Assembly (NCBI GenBank): GCA_031376455.1
Contig: JANMDU010000132.1
Span: 1-34,123 of the forward strand
DNA: 34,123 bases
Reading direction: 5' to 3'
Source: JANMDU01 sp031376455
GTDB taxonomy: Bacteria; Pseudomonadota; Gammaproteobacteria; Burkholderiales; Burkholderiaceae_C
Shown here: one piece after another, positions 31,298 to 34,123 of the stretch
Position numbering within the stretch: the first letter of the stretch is position 1
How the letters are laid out: each line of letters opens with the position of its first letter
Translations under genes and position numbers: made by a program
Notes under the pieces: generated by a model
What the model was told of the DNA's origin: nothing
Databases searched by the model: none
What the model saw: the letters and a program-made list of their open reading frames with translations, nothing else

Positions 31298-31945
31298 TCA
31301 ACCCAATAAAACAGTAGCCTCAACCTCAACACACACATCAGTTGAGGGCAGCATGCCAGAGACTTCAACGACTGTGCTCACCACGCCGGCAGGGCAAAAG
31401 AGATTGCGCACGCGGTTGTACGCTGGGTAATGCCGCAGATCACGGAAATATTGCACCAGCTTGAAGACATCGCTCATTTGCGCACCATGCTGCTGGGCGA
31501 TAGCGCGAATGCTGGAGAGTACATACCAGCTCTGCGCCACGATGGGCGCTTCAAAAATATCGACACTGAGGTGCCCCGTGTCGTAGCCCAAGCTGCGCAG
31601 CTCTTTCCTAGCTTGTATCGGCAAATCGTCATACGACGTGATCACTTTCTTCGCCGCAGGATCGACTGCAATCACGCCGCTCATGTATAGCAAATTGCCC
31701 ACGCGCTTAGCGGCGAGATAGTTCGCTAAGGGCTGACCTGTGGTTGCTGCGCTTGCTTCAGGCGCGTCACCGACGGATGGCAGAGCCTTGGGCAAAGCCG
31801 TGGAAGCCTTTAGACCTTCAGGCGCGGGCGCATCCTGTGAGCGCAAGCGAATCGTTTGCGCGGCTTGTTCTAAGGCCTGTGGGCTGAGTTTTTCTTTTGC
31901 TGCTTCTAAGTTGCGGCGAGCCGCGGCATTCAACACACTTTTCAT
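31298..31945 (-). CDS. RidA-like (YjgF/UK114) family protein
   Basis: A 215-residue protein whose last 140 residues match the RidA fold (GNLLYMSGVIAVDPAAKKV, then DVFKLVQYFRDLRHYPAYN, CPAGVVSTVVEVSG, CVEVEATVLL). RidA proper deaminates reactive enamines/imines. The catalytic arginine of the PAR-x-x-VEV motif is replaced (PAGVVSTVVEV), so it likely belongs to a Rid subgroup without that activity. The first 75 residues are a charged helical and Ala/Pro-rich extension not seen in canonical RidA. One base separates it from the upstream oxidoreductase gene, so the two are coupled. Confidence 0.82.
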   Translation of the reverse strand: MKSVLNAAARRNLEAAKEKLSPQALEQAAQTIRLRSQDAPAPEGLKASTALPKALPSVGDAPEASAATTGQPLANYLAAKRVGNLLYMSGVIAVDPAAKKVITSYDDLPIQARKELRSLGYDTGHLSVDIFEAPIVAQSWYVLSSIRAIAQQHGAQMSDVFKLVQYFRDLRHYPAYNRVRNLFCPAGVVSTVVEVSGMLPSTDVCVEVEATVLLG

Positions 31946-31946
31946 T

Positions 31947-32540
31947 TCACATTTGCTCCAAAACGCGGCGCACCTTGGCGATAAATTGATCGCAATCCAC
32001 GCGGCTGACGTTGTTCATATTGTGCAGCTGCAAATACGTGCTGCGGCAATTCTTCGCCATGATGGCGCGCAGGCCGCGCGTAAAAAGCTTTTTACACGGA
32101 TCACCCATGATCTTCAGCCACCACCACGGCGAGCCGCCATGCGTGATGACGGTGAGGCGCTGGATGTGTTGCAGCGCGGGCACAGCCGTTTTGCCTTTTT
32201 GCGGCGGCGGCAGAAAAGCCACGCCGGGCAACCAAACGCGCTCCAGCCAGCCTTTGAGCATGGCCGGAGGGCCGTAAAACCAAATCGGAAAGACGAAGAC
32301 GATATGCTCACACCAGCGTAGCGCATCCACATGGGGCTGCACTTTGGCAACAATGGCTTTCGGATTGGGAAGGTAATCTAGTCGCTCTTGCAAACTCAAC
32401 ACCGGCTCGAAGCTTTCGGCGTAGAGATCAATGCAACGCAGCTCATGCCCGCGAGCGCGCAAAGCCATCTGGGCCGTGTTGAAGAGCGCGGCGCTGAAGC
32501 TTTCTGGATTGGGGTGGCAATAAACGATCAGTGTGCGCAA
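31947..32540 (-). CDS. Flavodoxin-fold NAD(P)H-dependent oxidoreductase
   Basis: A 197-residue protein of the flavodoxin_2 family (NQO1/MdaB/KefF-like). It has the FMN/FAD phosphate loop near the start (VYCHPNPESFSAALFN), the central FVFPIWFYGPPAMLKGWLER, which is the family signature, and THGGSPWWWL. It would reduce quinones or similar two-electron acceptors in the cytoplasm. The only plausible start is a TTG at 32540, 14 bases after the solute-binding protein stop, with no strong ribosome site, suggesting coupling to the upstream gene. Substrate unknown. Confidence 0.88.
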   Translation of the reverse strand: MRTLIVYCHPNPESFSAALFNTAQMALRARGHELRCIDLYAESFEPVLSLQERLDYLPNPKAIVAKVQPHVDALRWCEHIVFVFPIWFYGPPAMLKGWLERVWLPGVAFLPPPQKGKTAVPALQHIQRLTVITHGGSPWWWLKIMGDPCKKLFTRGLRAIMAKNCRSTYLQLHNMNNVSRVDCDQFIAKVRRVLEQM

Positions 32541-32554
32541 GATGATTTGCCGCT

Positions 32555-33577
32555 TTATTTACCACCGAGGCGCTGCTTGACATCCATGCCTACTCTTTTG
32601 TTCACGAATTGCGTGGTCGCCACGAGGCTCAAATCCACGTCGCCCGCTTTATAAAGCCCAGCTTTGACCATCTTGTCGTGAAAATCTTTGATGCGCGCTT
32701 GGCTCATCGCGCCAATGCCGTTTTGCAGGGCTTCGCCGGTGTCCACAATGCCCAGCTTCTTCATCAGATCAATGCTGCCAGCGATGCCTGCATCGCTCAG
32801 ATTCGGATTGGTTTTCTTGAGCAATTCGTTGGTGGCTTTGTTGTCGCCATACAAATAATTGTTCCAGCCGATGATGGAGGCATCCACGAATTTCTGCACC
32901 AATTCAGGCTTGGTGCGTACCAAGTCTGTGCGCGTCTCAATCGTGGTGCTGTAGGTCGAAAAGCCGTGATCGGCCAGCAAGAAGACCATCGGATCAAAGC
33001 CAGCCTGCGCTTTGATGCTCACCGGCTCGCTGATCGAGTAGCCCTGTTGCACAGATTTTTTATCAGCCAAGAAAGGGCCGACGTTGAAAGCGTAGGGCTT
33101 GAGCTGCTCATCTTTGAAGCCATGCTCGGCCTTCATCCATTGCCAGAAAGAAAACTGCCCGTCTTTGCTGATAAAAGCCGTGGGCGCTTTGGCCACATCG
33201 GCAAAGGTCTTGTAGCCCTGATCGGGGTGCGCAAAGATCGCTTGCGGGTCTTTCTGAAAGATGGCGGCCACCACGGTGGTGGGCACTTTGTTTTTCACAT
33301 TGTCAAAAGTGAGCAGCAGGTTGCCGGTCATGAGGAAATCTAACTTACCGACGGGCAATAGCGGGCGATTATTCACCTGCGGGCCGCCTTGGACGATTTC
33401 GACATCGAGGCCGTAGCGCTTATAAGTTCCATCAACAACGGCTTGATAAAAACCGCCATGGCCGGGCTGGGCAAACCAATTCGTGCCAAAAGAGACTTTT
33501 TCTTGAGCAAAAGCACTGATTGCCGGCATCAATACTGCGCTAAGCGCTATGGATTTAAGAGCGGATTTAAAGTTCAT
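32555..33577 (-). CDS. SsuA/THI5-like (NMT1) ABC solute-binding protein
   Basis: A periplasmic binding protein of 340 residues with a Sec signal (MNFKSALKSIALSAVLMP, cleavage at AFAQ). The opening VSFGTNWFAQPGHGGFYQAV and GLDVEIVQGGPQ are typical of the NMT1/THI5-like family, which binds pyrimidine or thiamine precursors, sulfonates, nitrate or riboflavin. The ATG at 33577 is chosen because GGAG lies about seven bases before it; a longer reading to 33856 overlaps groES and its operator. No permease or ATPase gene is in the window, so the transporter partners are elsewhere. It heads a leftward group with the oxidoreductase and RidA-like genes. Confidence 0.9.
   Translation of the reverse strand: MNFKSALKSIALSAVLMPAISAFAQEKVSFGTNWFAQPGHGGFYQAVVDGTYKRYGLDVEIVQGGPQVNNRPLLPVGKLDFLMTGNLLLTFDNVKNKVPTTVVAAIFQKDPQAIFAHPDQGYKTFADVAKAPTAFISKDGQFSFWQWMKAEHGFKDEQLKPYAFNVGPFLADKKSVQQGYSISEPVSIKAQAGFDPMVFLLADHGFSTYSTTIETRTDLVRTKPELVQKFVDASIIGWNNYLYGDNKATNELLKKTNPNLSDAGIAGSIDLMKKLGIVDTGEALQNGIGAMSQARIKDFHDKMVKAGLYKAGDVDLSLVATTQFVNKRVGMDVKQRLGGK
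33520..33562 (+). repeat. Possible degenerate repeat, copy F, in signal-peptide codons
   Basis: TTGCCGGCATCAATACTGCG then CTAAGCGCTATGGATTTAAG aligns with the A/B consensus without gaps at about 28 of 40 positions, including GCCGGCAT, TGCGC and GCTAT. It encodes, on the other strand, part of the signal peptide of the solute-binding protein. It may be a decayed copy or chance. Confidence 0.35.
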
Positions 33578-33690
33578 AAGATTCTCCGGTTGAGCGACGC
33601 ACCAATATAAACAAACAACATCGTTGCATAAAGCGTGCCTTTTTAGCCTAGGGTTTTCATAACGCAATGCATTTAGAAGCATGATCGTCA

Positions 33691-33718
33691 TTGAAATTTC
33701 ACAAAAAGCCGCTATCAT
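33691..33718 (+). promoter_or_regulatory. groES promoter
   Basis: TTGAAA (33691-33696), a 16-base spacer and TATCAT (33713-33718) form a good sigma-70-type promoter. The -10 abuts the CIRCE element. A sigma-32 promoter was not clearly recognised. Confidence 0.6.
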
Positions 33719-33744
33719 TAGCACTCTATCGCAACGAGTGCTAA
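33718..33744. promoter_or_regulatory. CIRCE operator for HrcA
   Basis: TTAGCACTC, nine bases, GAGTGCTAA: an exact match to the CIRCE consensus, the binding site of the heat-shock repressor HrcA. It overlaps the predicted transcription start of groES, so HrcA would block it until heat stress removes the repressor. Confidence 0.96.
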
Positions 33745-33773
33745 CAAGTATTAGTCTCGCTTCGTAGTTAGCA

Positions 33774-33820
33774 TGCGCCGACTTACATGTGGCGCACCCC
33801 CATTCAACAATTGTGTTGTT
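33774..33820 (+). other. Two hairpins in the groES leader
   Basis: TGCGCC-N11-GGCGCA (33774-33796) and AACAA-TTGTG-TTGTT (33806-33820) lie between CIRCE and the AGGAG ribosome site at 33831. They do not pair with the ribosome site, so they look more like mRNA-stabilising elements than a thermosensor. Confidence 0.4.
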
Positions 33821-33840
33821 TATTATCTTTAGGAGATGCA

Positions 33841-34123
33841 ATGAAATTACGTCCACTGGCCGATCGCGTGATCGTCAAGCGCGTTGACAGCGAAACCAAA
33901 ACAGCCTCTGGCATCGTCATCCCCGACGCAGCCGCTGAGAAGCCTGATCAAGGCGAAGTCTTGGCTGTTGGCCCAGGCCGCACCAATGACAAAGGCGAAA
34001 TCAAAGCGCTTACCGTCAAAGTTGGCGACAAGGTTTTGTTTGGTAAATACAGCGGCCAAACCGTCAAGGTTGACGGCGACGAGTTGCTCGTTATGAAAGA
34101 AGACGATCTTTTCGCTGTTGTCG
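33841..34123 (+). CDS. groES: Co-chaperonin GroES, cut by the right edge
   Basis: The first 94 codons of the 10-kDa lid of the GroEL chaperonin. MKLRPLADRVIVKRVDSE, the mobile loop ETKTASGIVIPDAA, GEVLAVGPGR and VGDKVLFGKYSG are standard, and the visible end EDDLFAVV is two or so residues short of the usual C-terminus. AGGAG precedes the ATG at six-base spacing. groEL is expected just beyond the window. Regulation by HrcA is shown by the CIRCE element. Confidence 0.98.
   Translation, partial: MKLRPLADRVIVKRVDSETKTASGIVIPDAAAEKPDQGEVLAVGPGRTNDKGEIKALTVKVGDKVLFGKYSGQTVKVDGDELLVMKEDDLFAVV

Noticed and set aside
32609..33343. 244-codon frame antisense to the solute-binding protein
   Set aside because: The minus-strand protein is a clear NMT1-like binding protein; the shadow has no domain.

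Overview
The window looks like a chromosomal segment from a Gram-negative betaproteobacterium, order Burkholderiales and probably Comamonadaceae or a close relative. The reasons are the moderate GC, Shine-Dalgarno starts with frequent TTG/GTG alternatives, the block lptM-lysA / cyaY / PBP1A divergent from pilMNOPQ and followed downstream by aroK, a groES gene under a CIRCE operator, and a full type IV pilus alignment complex. No tRNA, rRNA, CRISPR array, transposase or phage gene was seen. Homology calls come from motifs read by eye; no database was searched.

Layout. (1) 1-8010 is the accessory-looking part. A leftward operon encodes a Tat-exported multicopper oxidase (3443-5221), a Sco1/SenC copper chaperone (2811-3428) and a large animal-type haem peroxidase that runs off the left edge (1-2765). 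A 545-base AT-rich spacer with a perfect 22-base palindrome separates it from a rightward NarL-type response regulator and 7-TM histidine kinase. (2) 8020-15893 holds housekeeping genes: queA and recG (divergent), pdxA, a DUF3617 protein, a lipoprotein alpha/beta hydrolase and a fatty-acid desaturase. (3) 15894-20106 holds lysA, the tiny lipoprotein gene lptM, cyaY and a class A penicillin-binding protein. (4) 20468-27989 holds pilMNOPQ, an Ig-like (Big_1) lipoprotein gene that seems to have its own promoter, and aroK with a repeat-encoded tail. (5) 28018-30837 holds the lytic transglycosylase slt and 5-formyl-THF cyclo-ligase, with start codons only nine bases apart. (6) 30838-31297 is non-coding and holds three successive compound stem-loops. 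(7) 31298-33577 is a leftward group: solute-binding protein, flavodoxin-fold oxidoreductase and RidA-like protein. (8) 33691-34123 is the CIRCE-controlled groES, cut by the right edge.

Two things stand out. The first is the oxidase-chaperone-peroxidase operon facing a two-component system whose regulator has a His/Asp-rich linker. Both oxidant families include known bacterial Mn(II) oxidases, so a metal- or phenol-oxidising system is a reasonable hypothesis. The second is a set of about 45-base two-hairpin repeats at five places, plus one degenerate match. One copy forms the start of queA and another lies in frame inside the cyclo-ligase gene. Separately, the stacked inverted repeats at 30.9-31.25 kb are not explained by any gene.
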